A stretch of DNA of 64,000 nt. It comes from Salminus brasiliensis (taxonomy: Eukaryota; Chordata; Actinopteri; Characiformes; Bryconidae). The stretch is from positions 24,923,709 to 24,987,708 of the forward strand of contig NC_132896.1 of NCBI RefSeq assembly GCF_030463535.1, given 5' to 3'. The notes under the pieces are model-generated. The model made no database searches. It had not been told where the DNA came from and was given only the letters and a program-made list of their open reading frames with translations. Both the position numbers and the translations under genes were made by a program. Below are positions 53,698 through 64,000 of this stretch, piece after piece. Numbering within the stretch: position 1 is the first letter of the stretch; each line of letters opens with the position of its first letter.

Positions 53698-55328
53698 TGT
53701 ATACCTGCATACCCCGCAGGTAATTATAGCCCAATCATCCCTATGCAACACCATCTCCAGTCTGAAGTTACTATGCAAGGTGAGCTATTACTGGTCACAC
53801 AATATGCTTATAAACTCACAGTCTTCAATCTTCAATACTGATAGCAATAATACTGTAAATAAAAGTATTTGCATGTTGTACCACCGATTTTCATACTTTG
53901 GACACAATTAATTCTCCAATATAGACAGAAAAAATAAAAAAATATCCAGCAATACCACTGTGTCTTACACACTTATACCGGCATCATCCATACACATCAC
54001 CATACCATAATGAATGGATAGCATAGTACTGTGGCCAAAATCTTACCAATAATTATTGGAATGGGGGGGGGTAGTAAATTATACAGCAGCCATTGACTAA
54101 TCAGTTATTGTATATATATTGGCTGGATAATATTTAGATAGTGTATCTGACGTTGCATCTTCCCCTAAAATTGACAGCTGAACACAATTGGCTTGTTACT
54201 ACATTTATTCTATATTTATTCTAACAGATGAAGTAGTGTCAGGAGTTAGAACTGATATCCTGCCCATTTTCTCTGTCCCCTGGGGGGGGGGGGGACGACT
54301 TTCCCTGGACTTTCAAACCCCCGCCATAGAATGTAACACTTGAAAAGTATTTGGCTTGGATTAAATTTTTTTAAGAATAATTGACAGAACTTTCAAAGAA
54401 TTAATGTCAAGAAATAGACCTGCCATGTTGACTCTGGCTAATCAACTCCTATTATACAAATCTCACATATTCTCACATATGCCTAATGGCACATTGCACC
54501 TATAAGTAATCTCATACTTGAGAATGATTTTTTTTTGTTTTTTTGTTTTGTTTGGAGAACTGACCCTTCAGATAACTGACTTTTCAAGTCGTCCACATTC
54601 AGCGGCTGTCTGAAACAGGACTGGAGCCTTGCAGCAACCTTGTGTTTGTCTGGCCTTTTAACACTGGGGCAAAGGATATCTGGTACATCTGGTATGTGCT
54701 AAATATGCTCACAGAACACCTCAGGCTTCTCTACCACAGGTCAAAAGGCTGCATATGTTAACAGCACAAAATGCTCATAGGAAGTGTACAATGTTGCATG
54801 TGTAAAGGGCAAACTGTCTCCGTTCAGTGGCTTCCAACTGAATCCAGGCCAGATCTGGTGTGAATGGACTGAAACTGAGAAGCTGGGAACTAATCTTCCT
54901 GATTTGGCTAGATGATAATCTGATCCCACTTTTTTCACAGAACCACAGAAAGAATTATTTTCATACATTTGCATTACCCCAAGAAACAGGGAGCTGCTGA
55001 ATCGTGTCCATTTGTAACATACACAAATGTGTTACAACTGAAGGCAGGTTGTGCTCTTCCTGATACTGCTCAATGAAAAAATGCATCTGTACTCAGAGTT
55101 AGATCAGTGTTCTCTGATAAATGATTCAAATGCCAGTCCAAGGATTCAGAATCCATAATAACCAGAGTAATGTTTTGTGCACTAAATGAGTGCTTTAGCC
55201 AGGGCACCACATGTTCCACAGTGCAGATGAGTCTCATGTCTGTCTCCAATAAACTGTACAATACTTCTTCTTGGCTGCAAACATCTGTCAGAAAATCAAG
55301 ACTGTCTGGCTTTGACATACCAAGGTGT
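53698..55328. other. Non-coding stretch, nothing recognised
   Basis: Contains two poly-G runs and short unsupported frames. Confidence 0.45.
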
Positions 55329-55522
55329 CACTGTGATACCCCACAGCTGCACAGCATAGCTTAGCGTAGCCTATCGAGCAAAAATTATTATTTTTCTAAC
55401 TAAATTATTATTAGTCTAGTGATCATGATAGCTGAAGAGGTTGTACCCATGGGGCCCTTCCCCCTACACAGTTCCTTTGGCTTCTGCAAGTCTTGACATG
55501 GCTTTTCAGCAATGTGGTATCT
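55329..55522. repeat. About 200-bp dispersed repeat, copy 1
   Basis: It is shared with 56515-56725: GCATAGCTTAGCGTAGCC, CCCTTCCCCCTACACAGTTC then CTTTGGC, and TGACATGGCTTTTCAGCA. It begins TGTGATACCCCA and ends TGTGGTATCTCA, so its own ends are weakly inverted. It could be a MITE or one of a pair of terminal repeats. Confidence 0.6.
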
Positions 55523-56514
55523 CAGACCATCACGCATGGCTGTCATCTGGCTGCCAACACAGTTAAAAAGTTTAACAATGCAAAGAGCAAGAGAAAAAAA
55601 CAACAGGTAGAGATAAATGTAAATTGCAGAGAACAGGCCACTAAATCACTGTTTAAGGGAATGTCAGGGTTTAATATCGGTCTTGGTGATGGAGCTACTG
55701 GGGTACTGTACATTACATGTTAGGTATTTGAACATCTGCTTCCTGCTACCAAACTACAAATACTTCATGCCAGATTTCTCCTCAAAGCTAACAGTCTACC
55801 AAGTGCTGTTCTTAATGATTCAAAGTTCTGGGTGATGTTCTTCAAGAATCTTAAGAAGACCACACTCAAGACTGTCCACTACATTGTGTTTGACCTGAAC
55901 TCCAGTGGTCCAATGTGCAAGCCTGTACTTTACGTCTGGACATCCAGAATTGTACTTGCACAAGCCTCCTGTAATTCCAGGATTACCATATTAGGCTTTA
56001 CATGCAGACCACGGAAAGCTGACCCAGACTCCTGACCAAAAACACTTCTGAGTCAGCCCTCCCATTTTACTTGAGGGTGTGGGCTACACTAGCACATTTA
56101 CAATTTACAATCAGGGCGGCCCCAAACTGCACTGGTAGAAGATCGGAACACTAAAGATTATAGACATCCCACACTATGGAATAAACCCTGATACTGGGAA
56201 ATCTCTGTAGTTAAAGGTCAGACAAAAACTGTTAAGAGTTTATTCCATGCTAACCACCTCTGACACCACATTCTGAAAGTGTAGTCATTTTGCTTTGCTG
56301 ACTAATATAGCTGTGCTAATGTGTTAAATCTCCACCCACACAAAAATCTTACCCTAGCTAGTAGGCCAGAAACCACAGCACACTGTCTTCCAGCTAACTG
56401 AGGCAAATAAATGGTCTTGGGAGTAACTCAACAGCTGATATCAAATATGCTCTCAACATTGCACGTAACTTAAAACCATGCTTATCCCTTGACAGTGCAC
56501 ACACTGGCTGGTTT

Positions 56515-56725
56515 ACATCACTGCGATGCCCCATCGATGCATAGCATAGCTTAGTGTAGCCAACAATTTAGAACAAATAATTGTTTTGTAATTATTCTTG
56601 AGTCCTACCAGATAGCATGGTGCACAGTTAGCTAGCTGAAGACACTGTACCCGGTCGGCCCTTCTCCTTAAACAGTTCCTTTGGCGACATTCAAGTGGTG
56701 ACATGGCTTTTCAGCACTGTGATAA
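56515..56725. repeat. About 200-bp dispersed repeat, copy 2
   Basis: Same orientation and order of blocks as 55329-55522, about 1.2 kb away (GCATAGCTTAGTGTAGCC, AAACAGTTCCTTTGGC, TGACATGGCTTTTCAGCA). It ends in a poly-A stretch. Confidence 0.6.
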
Positions 56726-58096
56726 AAAAAAAAAACCTTTTTATATCAGCTTATTTTTTTTTATATAATCGGTTTTGTTAAATAAAAACTATATAATGTT
56801 ATTTTTAAATGAATATTTTAATGATATATTTTTTAATAGTTCAACTCACCCTGCCATGTGGAGACTTTAACCTGGCTAGCACTCTTGGATGCATGATTCA
56901 GAACAGTGTTTTATTAAATCCTTAAATGGTTCTTGGTCTGGTTAAATAATTCTTCAAATACAAGAATAACTTCCTGTAAATGGTTCTTCATAGGACCTTT
57001 AACAAATGGTCTGCTTTTCACTCTTGTTACAAGTCAAAGACCGCTTTGACTCTGTACTATGTAGAACATTTCAAGAGTGTTAGGCCTTTAAACAGTCAGC
57101 TTTATGAAGAACTTACACTATGACCCTGTTTACAGCTGGTCACTTGATGCCTCTTGAGTATCAGGATTATATCTAGGTCAAGTCACTCAAAGATGCATGT
57201 GTAAACTATTGGGTAATTTACCACAGGCTGACTAAGATAAAACTTGAAAGAGAGAGACAGAGAAAAGCACACTGAGGGAGTAAGAGTAACATCCCCTCCC
57301 CCTAACCAATACACCAAGACTTCTTCAAAAACATTATACCTTTACGAAAATGATATGTAAATCAAAGGTATCTACGATCAGTCATTAAAACTTAATACTA
57401 ATGCTTAAACAGAAAACTACTGGATAGCATCTATCAGTATGACTGTGTCAGCAGTGTCAAGCATGTTCAGCTCCACTTTGGCATTTCCCACAGCTTAAAG
57501 ATGAACACAATAAGTTCTTATCTAATGTCACCGTGTTCTTCTCAACAACCAGTCCTTGAGTGTCCGAGAATCTTTAAGTGTCTTAGAGTCTCTGAAACGG
57601 GGAAAGAGGGGAAATGAAAAAGGTGCCATACACTTCACTCAGATAGCTTTGTGTCTTAACGCCAGGACTGTTCGCAGAACAGCCAGGAGCTGAGGAGCAG
57701 CTTCTCTGCTCTTCAGGGCCACGTCGTCTCACAGCATTCAACAACAGAAAACACCCCGTCCTTCACAAGATTCCTGTATCAGCTTAAACAGCCTCCAAAG
57801 CTGCGTGCCCTTGTCATTGAGACCGAAGTAAACAGAGCTAAAGAGAGTGTATATTACATATCACATCGCTGCTGTCAGATGAAATACGTGTATCTCCATT
57901 TCTTTCTGTTTTTCAGTTTTCTCCGTCATTTGAACTCTGTAGTTGTTCTATACATTATATGAATAATTCTGGAAAAATAGACCAATAGAATTGCTTTAAA
58001 TTACTTGGAATAAACTTTATAATTTAATAATTTACATTAAACTTAATAATTTACCTTAACTTTCATTCAGAGTTGAGAACATTTTTGCCTTCTCCT
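56726..58096. other. Non-coding stretch with possible unique conserved block
   Basis: No exon is supported. The 57650-57830 part is balanced in GC and free of known repeats, about 7 kb upstream of kctd12, so a distal regulatory role is conceivable. A GTTTACAGCTGG element end may lie at about 57125. Confidence 0.3.
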
Positions 58097-58175
58097 GTAA
58101 AGTCAAGTCAAGTTAAGTGGGTTTTATTGTCATTTCAACTACATTCACAGTACACAGTGAAACTCACCCTTTTGG
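58097..58175 (-). mobile_element. Short LINE 3' end of a third type
   Basis: GTCAAGTCAAGTTAAGTGGG followed by TTTTATTGTCATTTCAAC is a common fish retrotransposon end with a GTCAA repeat tail. Only about 80 bp remain. Confidence 0.55.
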
Positions 58176-58803
58176 AGATACATGTTTTTCACTGGACAGT
58201 GATGATGTGTAACAGGACAGTGACTCTTGTCTCCAACCTCTCCCATCAAAATGCACCTATGATGCATTAAAACGGATATATAAATCTGAACGCTCAAACC
58301 ACTCAGGACCAGGAGGTGGTCTTAGATGCATTGTAGCTACTTGCTGTAGCAGTGTCCCAGTAAACACCTGTAATAATTGCCACACAATGACTGAATTTGC
58401 ATTTTCTGTCCCACACAGCAATCATATTTCAGTCTGACTAACTGGAGATGCCTTTGACTACCTAGTGTAAATGCTTGTGGCTATCAGGATACAATCCAGA
58501 TACTAGTTACATGAAATGAAATGGTCTATGAAACAAAAAGATCAAAAACTGTTACAAATCAAAAATAATGATATCAAGGTAAAGAACCAAAAGCAATGAA
58601 ACAATGATTAAAACAAGACCATTAGCGATTAATAGATTTTGGTCTGCAACTGATATTGATCAAATGTCCATTTTAGTCAGTGGCTGGAATTTGCAAAGCG
58701 CAAAGTGAAATGATGTGTTCAGCACCAGACATGACATAAAATAGACATAAAATTCAACTTCATCAAGTTTGTTGCTTGTTCAATCTGTGTCGGCTGGCTT
58801 TGA

Positions 58804-59505
58804 CATTTACATTTAAGGCATTTTGCAGACGCTCTTATCCAGAGCGACTTACAAAAGTGTTTCGCTATTTACCCAAGAAAAACCTCAGCTAGTTTGAATA
58901 GGCTAAAAATTCAAAGATACCTCTAAGTTTAGACACTACTAAACACAATAAGGTGACCATAATACTCTACTATTTGCCCAAGTACTCTGGGTGCGGATTG
59001 GCTTTTGTCCATTGCCATCAAGTACTGAGGGGCTGGCCCATTCTTGGCTTTATAGGCCAGTGTCAAGGTTTTGAATCTGATGCAGGAAGCAGCTACAGTA
59101 AGCCAGTAACATGGCTGAATTTAGGAACGTTGAAGACGACCCGTGCCGCTGCATTATGGATAAGTTGCAGGGGCCTGATGGTGCACAGAGGGAGACCAGC
59201 CAGAAGAGAGTTACAGTAATCAAGTCTCTAAGTGACGATAGACTGAACGAGCACCTGGGCGGCCTCTCTAGAGAGGAAGGGTCTAATTCTCCGGTGTTAT
59301 ACAGGAGAAATCTGCATGACCGAGTTACGTTTGCCACATGACTTGAGAACGATAACTGATCATCCCTGACTACACCAAGGCTTTGAGCTTTTGTAGATGG
59401 AGAGACCAGTGAGTTCTCAAAAAAAAGATGGCCAGATCATTTGGAAGTCCAGCAGTTCCCGGGATGTACAGCAGCTCCGTCTTGCTGGGGTTAAGTTTAT
59501 ATTAT
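58804..59505 (-). mobile_element. 5'-truncated L2-clade LINE with reverse-transcriptase remnant
   Basis: The 3' end at 58804 has CATTTACATTTAAGGCATTT and the intact GGATA-loop hairpin. The minus strand encodes [14 protein letters not shown] and [17 protein letters not shown] at about 59130-59228 and CRFLLYN near 59310, the end of a non-LTR reverse transcriptase. Frameshifts between the pieces mark it as dead. It is truncated at its 5' end near 59505. Confidence 0.85.
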
Positions 59506-60689
59506 GTTATGAATTAACACAGAGACTCAAAAGCCCTCAGCTCTGGAAACACACTAGCACCAAACAAAGCATGGAAAACTTGCAGCCACACTGGCCCTTT
59601 GCAGATAAGATTTGTGACCCCTGATGTATTGCACTGTACCTTGTTTAAAAAGCAGTCTCAGAGACATTGGAAAACTGTACACTGTCTGCAGCACTCCAAA
59701 CGCAAGACATCACAAGCATGGGAAATTGAAAACACACTGCTTTAGGTTCCAGATATGGACGAAAAAGAGAACTGAAAATGTTGAAACTTGTAACAACGTA
59801 TCCACAGTGCATCAAACTCAAAGATTTTTCCCACAACATGGGCTCTTTAAAACCCAGAGAACCAAATGAAATATGAGAATATATGCTGCATACAGGATCA
59901 CTGCTCCTATTACAGAAATAATCTACTAAATAGTGTGTCAGATATTGTGTACTGGTGGGAGAAATTCATGTATGCCTTTTCCTCCATTCAGTTCACTGTG
60001 TAGCAAGTACTATGTACAGACCTGGATTATCAAATTATCAGCCCCTTTGGCACAAAGGTGTAGTGGGCCCCTATGTTTTTTTTTTTTTTGTTTGTTTTTT
60101 GTGGTGTGGGTATCAGGATTCATGTTAATTCTAACCCTTTATGTTAATTCTAGCCTTTCTACCAAATAGTCAACACCTCTGTCATATGCACTGATCTATT
60201 CAGATCAAATGTGACCAAATGTTTTATCTATAAACAATCAACTTCCTCCTGGCTTTCCTATTAGCAAATCCCACATCACATCAAGCTCAGATTCAACACT
60301 TACCTCAGCCCACCTACTTATGCTGTGGAATGCAGTGGCCCTACACTTAATAAAAATGTTGTGAGTTTGCTTGTTGATTTTTCCCAATAAAGCCGGATGA
60401 GACACAGTATCAAACCATGCAGACCCCTTCTGTAACCTCACTGTTTGGCCCTTCACTTGGTTGCTGTGTGAAAATATACGTTCTGCAATAGCAGTGCCTT
60501 CCTATCTTCTTTTTTTCTTTTTTGCTTAGTGCCTCCACTTTTTTTACTCTGTGCTGTTAACGTATTTCACATTTTATCAAAGTTCACTATATAGCAAACA
60601 CTATGCTCAGGCCTGGATCATCAAATTATTGGCCCCTTGGCACAAACGTGTGTAGCTTTCTACCGGGTTTGGAAGGCCAGTGACTCAAT

Positions 60690-61078
60690 TACTCCATTTA
60701 TGTTCAATTACTTGATTACTCCCCCATCACTATCACTGCCCCCAAAACTAGGAGGGTGAAGACTAGCACTCCTCCAACATGTCAGCCTCCGCCTTTTTTC
60801 AAACTATCGCTGATGCAGTATTGCTAGGTAGCCAGGGCACTTGGAGGAAAGCACGACTCCCCAGCTACGATGCGACAGCTAACAGATGCCTGTGCGGACC
60901 ACCTCACAGTAGGAGTGTTGTGGGGGAAGAAAGTGCCCTCAACCCACCCTTAAGAAGGCAAGGCCAATTGTGCTCTCTCACACTCTACTTGCTGATGGCA
61001 AGCAGCACAACCCAGGACTCGAACCAGTGATGCTTGGATCATAGTGCCAGCTCCTTAGTCCACCAGTCCACTAGCTTT
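60690..61078 (-). mobile_element. tRNA-derived SINE, copy 4
   Basis: On the minus strand it reads GGACTAAGGAGCTGGCACTA, then a near-perfect B-box GGTTCGAGTCC (about 61013-61023), AGAGAGCACAATTGGCC and GCACAGGCATCTGTTAGCTG. This is the best-preserved copy of the four. Confidence 0.8.
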
Positions 61079-61370
61079 ATTTACTGCCAAGTTGCTTGCA
61101 TGGGCCCTCTAGTGTCCTGGGCCCCTGGGCACATGCCCATAAAACTCATGGGATAATCTGGGCCTGACTACCTGGTCAATAGAAATACAGCCCTACATTA
61201 ATGTTTGTTTGTTTTTTTCCCACCATAAATATAGTAAGCAGCTACAAACTCACAGCAAAATTTCTGAAGAGTTGCGTATGAGGATAAGGTAGGAAAACAA
61301 CAGTCATTTGGAAATGTGCTTCAATTTTCTGAGCAAAATACAAGCAAAAAAATATTAAAATCACTATGCA

Positions 61371-61402
61371 AATATATATATAGGAATATATATATATATA
61401 TA
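61371..61402. repeat. Interrupted TA microsatellite
   Basis: ATATATATATAGGAATATAT followed by more TA units. Confidence 0.85.
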
Positions 61403-61510
61403 TGAAGCTGTGTTTTTATCTGTCATGCTTTTTGTCATAAATTCCATACCACTGGCTTTTGTGACGTGAGCTCTTTCCATTCAGAAAGGCTGCACCCTAT
61501 TCTAGACATA

Positions 61511-61962
61511 TACTATATCTTTAAATGTTTGTGGAACTTCTAATGAATGCATTCAGCCACATTAAGCTGTACTTGTTGACACAGATGTGACACTCATCTT
61601 GTCTAGTCCTTGTAGAGAAGTGTTGTCAATAGAATAGAACTCTTTGGAGCAGACAGACATGAGCCTGTTGGTACCATAATACCAGGCCTGGGCTAGATGG
61701 ATATAAAGCCCCCAGCAATGAGCTGTGGAGCAGTGGAACTGTGTTCTCTGGAATGATGGTGCTCCTTCCAATACTTTTGGGATAAGGTGGAGATGTGATC
61801 GCCCAACATCCTGACCTTAGTAATGTTCTTGTGGCTGAATGAAATAAAATCCTCATAGCAAAACTCCAAAATCTAGTAAAAAGCCTTCCCTGGGCAGAAT
61901 ACCCTCGATTTCAGAAGAAACAATTAATGAGCAGGTGTCCCAATACATTTGTCCATATAGTG
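61511..61962. mobile_element. Non-autonomous TA-flanked MITE, copy 2
   Basis: The right end CAATACATTTGTCCATATAG then TG is followed by TA, and the left end is degraded (CTATATCTTTAAATG). It is collinear with the copy at 34203-34711. A TA microsatellite lies just upstream. Confidence 0.8.
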
Positions 61963-63150
61963 TAAAATATATACTTTTGTCTTTGTGGTCCAACTACCTC
62001 TGCTGTGCTGGTCTCACTTCACTCTTGTGTCTCATCACACAAGATATCTCATCACACCTTACAAACACTCTCCACCCCATACAAACACTCTCTGGACCCT
62101 GCACGTACTTGAACTGTGACCTCTGCTCAGTCACACTGCACCCACCTTCTCCCCATCACACTACACTTGAATTCACATCTTACCCCGTGTCTGTATGTAA
62201 ATAGTAATGTAAACACTTCTGTTATATATTAACCTGTACATTGTATGTATGGTTTATGTATAGTGTGTGTATGGTGTATGTATAGTGTGTGTGTATACTG
62301 TACGTATGGTGTATGTATAGTGTGTACAGTGTATGTATGGTGTATTTATAGTGTATCTATAGTGTATATAGTGAGTGTATGTATGGTGTGTGTATAGTGT
62401 ATGTATAGTGTATGTATGGTGTGTGTATAGTGTATGTATGGTGTATGTATAGCATATGTATAGTGTATGTATAGTGTAAGGTGTGTGTGTATATAGTGAA
62501 TGTATAGTGTATGTATGGTGTGTGTATATGGTGAATGTATAGTGTATGTATGGTGTGTGTGTATATGGTGTATATATAGTGTATGTATGGTGTGTGTATA
62601 TAGTGAATGTATAGTGTATGTATGGTGTGTGTGTATATGGTGAATGTATAGTGTATGTATGGTGTGTGTATATGGTGTATATATAGTGTATGTATGGTGT
62701 GTATGGTGTGTGTATATAGTGAATGTATAGTGTATGTATGGTGTGTGTGTGTATATGGTGTATATATAGTGTATGTATGGTGTGTATGGTGTGTGTATAT
62801 AGTGAATGTATAGTGTATGTATGGTGTGTGTGTATATGGTGTATATATAGTGTATGTATGGTGTGTATATAGTGAATGTATAGTGTATGTATGGTGTGTA
62901 TGGTGTGTGTATATAGTGAATGTATAGTGTATGTATGGTGTGTGTGTATATGGTGTATATATAGTGTATGTATGGTGTGTATATAGTGAATGTATAGTGT
63001 ATGTATGGTGTGTATGGTGTGTGTATATAGTGAATGTATAGTGTATGTATGGTGTGTATGGTGTGTGTATATAATATATAGCTTTTTCCACTCACCTTCA
63101 CACCTGTGTTAATATGATGTGTCAATACACCTTTAATTTGATTTGATTCG
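61963..63150 (+). mobile_element. Probable LINE 3'UTR interrupted by a TG-rich minisatellite
   Basis: The region before 62225 (CACTGCACCC, TGTAAATAGTAATGTAAA) resembles the short-worded 3'UTR of fish LINEs. The stretch after the minisatellite ends with TTTAATTTGATTTGATTCGA, a LINE-like terminal repeat. No reverse transcriptase is present, so this remains a tentative reading. Confidence 0.4.
62225..63075. repeat. TG-rich irregular minisatellite (about 850 bp)
   Basis: The array is built from GTGTATGTATGGTGTGTGTA and GTGAATGTATAGTGTATGTA modules, with GTGTATATATAGTG variants. The GTGAATGTATAG module occurs about ten times at irregular spacing of 37-88 bp. The long frames on the minus strand (Tyr-Thr-His-Ile repeats) are by-products of the repeat. 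Confidence 0.9.
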
Positions 63151-63330
63151 ATTTAGATTTTTGACTTTTGCTTTGGGTCTTTTACTTTTTTGTTATTTTG
63201 ATACTGTAAAAGATGGAAACAAGCGTCCTGTTGCATAAAACGTTAAAGAAATGTTTCATCTTTAATGTTACGCCTTTTGGAAATCAGGTCAAAATGTACT
63301 TGCTTAGTTTTTCACAGTAACAGAGATTTT

Positions 63331-63366
63331 GACCAGGTGTGCCCAAATGTTTTGCATGCCTCTGTA
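63331..63366. mobile_element. Solo Tc1-type terminal repeat
   Basis: GACCAGGTGTGCCCAAATGT then TTTGCATGCCTCTGTA matches the right end of the element at 42000-42950. No partner end is seen. Confidence 0.5.
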
Positions 63367-63599
63367 TCACAAATGCCAGTGATATACAGTATGCATTGGC
63401 ATTCGTGGCCTCACAGAAAAAAAAGGCTTTTTAAAGCCTAGTTTAGATATATGGAGTGCAGAGTGAACAGTACATTTTAAACATTAACAGTGTTTGTGTA
63501 CTATATTAATTAATTTTTTAATGAGGACATTGATGTTTAATGATGAACTAATGAATAAACTGACATAAACTATTATGTGTAATAACCTTTCCCAGACTG

Positions 63600-64000
63600 A
63601 ATAGCTCACTTCACGGCGTGTTGCGTCCTTGGAAGGGCGAGTTCGGTTCCTCCACATGTCTACAGAACTGTCCTTCCCCCGCAAGTGCCCTAAGTAGGCC
63701 TCGTATCCGCCACGTGGCGCGTGTTGACATTCCCCCTGCAAGTGACGAGGGTGACGTCAGCACGAGTGGCTAGCGTGTGATCTCGCGCGCCATCGGGAGA
63801 CTCGTGAGACCAACTATGGCGGAAAGGTAGGGAAGACGTTCACCTAACGGGGGGAGTTCAACATCGGGCAACAACATTTCACCGACATAACCAAGCTCCT
63901 CGCGCTCGAAGGGAGGCTGCCTTTTTAGTGCAAAGACCATTTTGTCATCTTCCTTTGTCACGCGCGCCACGAGTCTCCGGAACGCGGGAAAAGATGCCTA
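63600..64000. other. GC- and CpG-rich island at the right edge, function unknown
   Basis: CpG is dense (GCGCGCC, ACGTGG, TGACGTCA at about 63753) against an AT-rich flank. An open minus-strand frame of about 76 codons runs 63770-63997 to the window edge, and another at 63484-63741 follows an acceptor-like CACTTGCAG. GGAGACTCGTG at about 63796 recurs inverted near 63970. It could be a promoter or first exon of a gene outside the window, or part of a repeat. I recognise no protein. Confidence 0.35.

Noticed and set aside
61000..61078. Possible tRNA gene from the near-perfect B-box
   Set aside because: No cloverleaf can be completed and the sequence continues into the SINE body shared with three other copies.
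62346..63125. Two overlapping frames of 244 and 259 codons rich in Tyr, Thr, His and Ile
   Set aside because: Direct translation of the TG/TA minisatellite in two frames; no protein signature.

Overview
The window reads as vertebrate DNA from a ray-finned (teleost) fish. It is AT-rich with no bacterial-style gene packing, and it carries many Tc1/mariner copies, fish-type MITEs, tRNA-derived SINEs, L2-type LINE tails and long dinucleotide microsatellites. Its one complete host gene is a clear vertebrate KCTD12 orthologue. An otophysan fish is possible but not shown.

Host genes: (1) kctd12, an intronless minus-strand gene at 49930-50772. Its CpG-rich promoter lies near 51150-51560 and a pyrimidine tandem repeat sits directly in front of the ATG. 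The encoded protein is an auxiliary subunit of GABA-B receptors. (2) A minus-strand terminal coding exon at 13812-14329 with a strong splice acceptor, encoding a proline-rich, acidic then basic/amphipathic C-terminus. I could not name the parent gene, and I could not find its upstream exons. No functional tRNA, rRNA or CRISPR was seen.

Mobile DNA explains most of the rest. The best element is a structurally complete Tc1 transposon at 22881-24475 with long inverted repeats in IR/DR arrangement, TA duplications and an open 340-codon transposase with D153, D244 and E279. Next to it is a 12.4-copy, 68-bp minisatellite (21951-22788). Others are decayed Tc1 copies (about 1310-2412, 12419-13043, 25345-26360, 32245-33141, 42000-42950), several TIR-bounded non-autonomous elements (9184-9552, 15752-16148, 34203-34711, 36725-37016, 37423-38110, 43606-43972, 61511-61962), a hAT-like element with a near-perfect 8-bp target duplication (30975-31832), four copies of one tRNA-derived SINE, and L2-clade LINE 3' ends that keep the GGATA-loop hairpin (35709, 44421, 58804). 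A second LINE type leaves TTATC-repeat tails at 27865 and 52797.

Layout: 1-13 kb is mostly non-coding with scattered repeats. The proline-rich exon lies at 14 kb, the minisatellite plus Tc1 at 22-24.5 kb, a purine-rich block at 28.4-29.0 kb, and a repeat-dense zone at 30-45 kb. The stretch at 46.3-51.6 kb is repeat-poor and holds kctd12 with its presumed 3'UTR, promoter and possible regulatory DNA. The 52-63 kb part is again repeat-rich and ends in a TG-rich minisatellite. A GC-rich, CpG-rich island of unknown role is cut by the right edge. No pathway links the genes here: kctd12 and the proline-rich gene look independent, and the transposon is a passenger.
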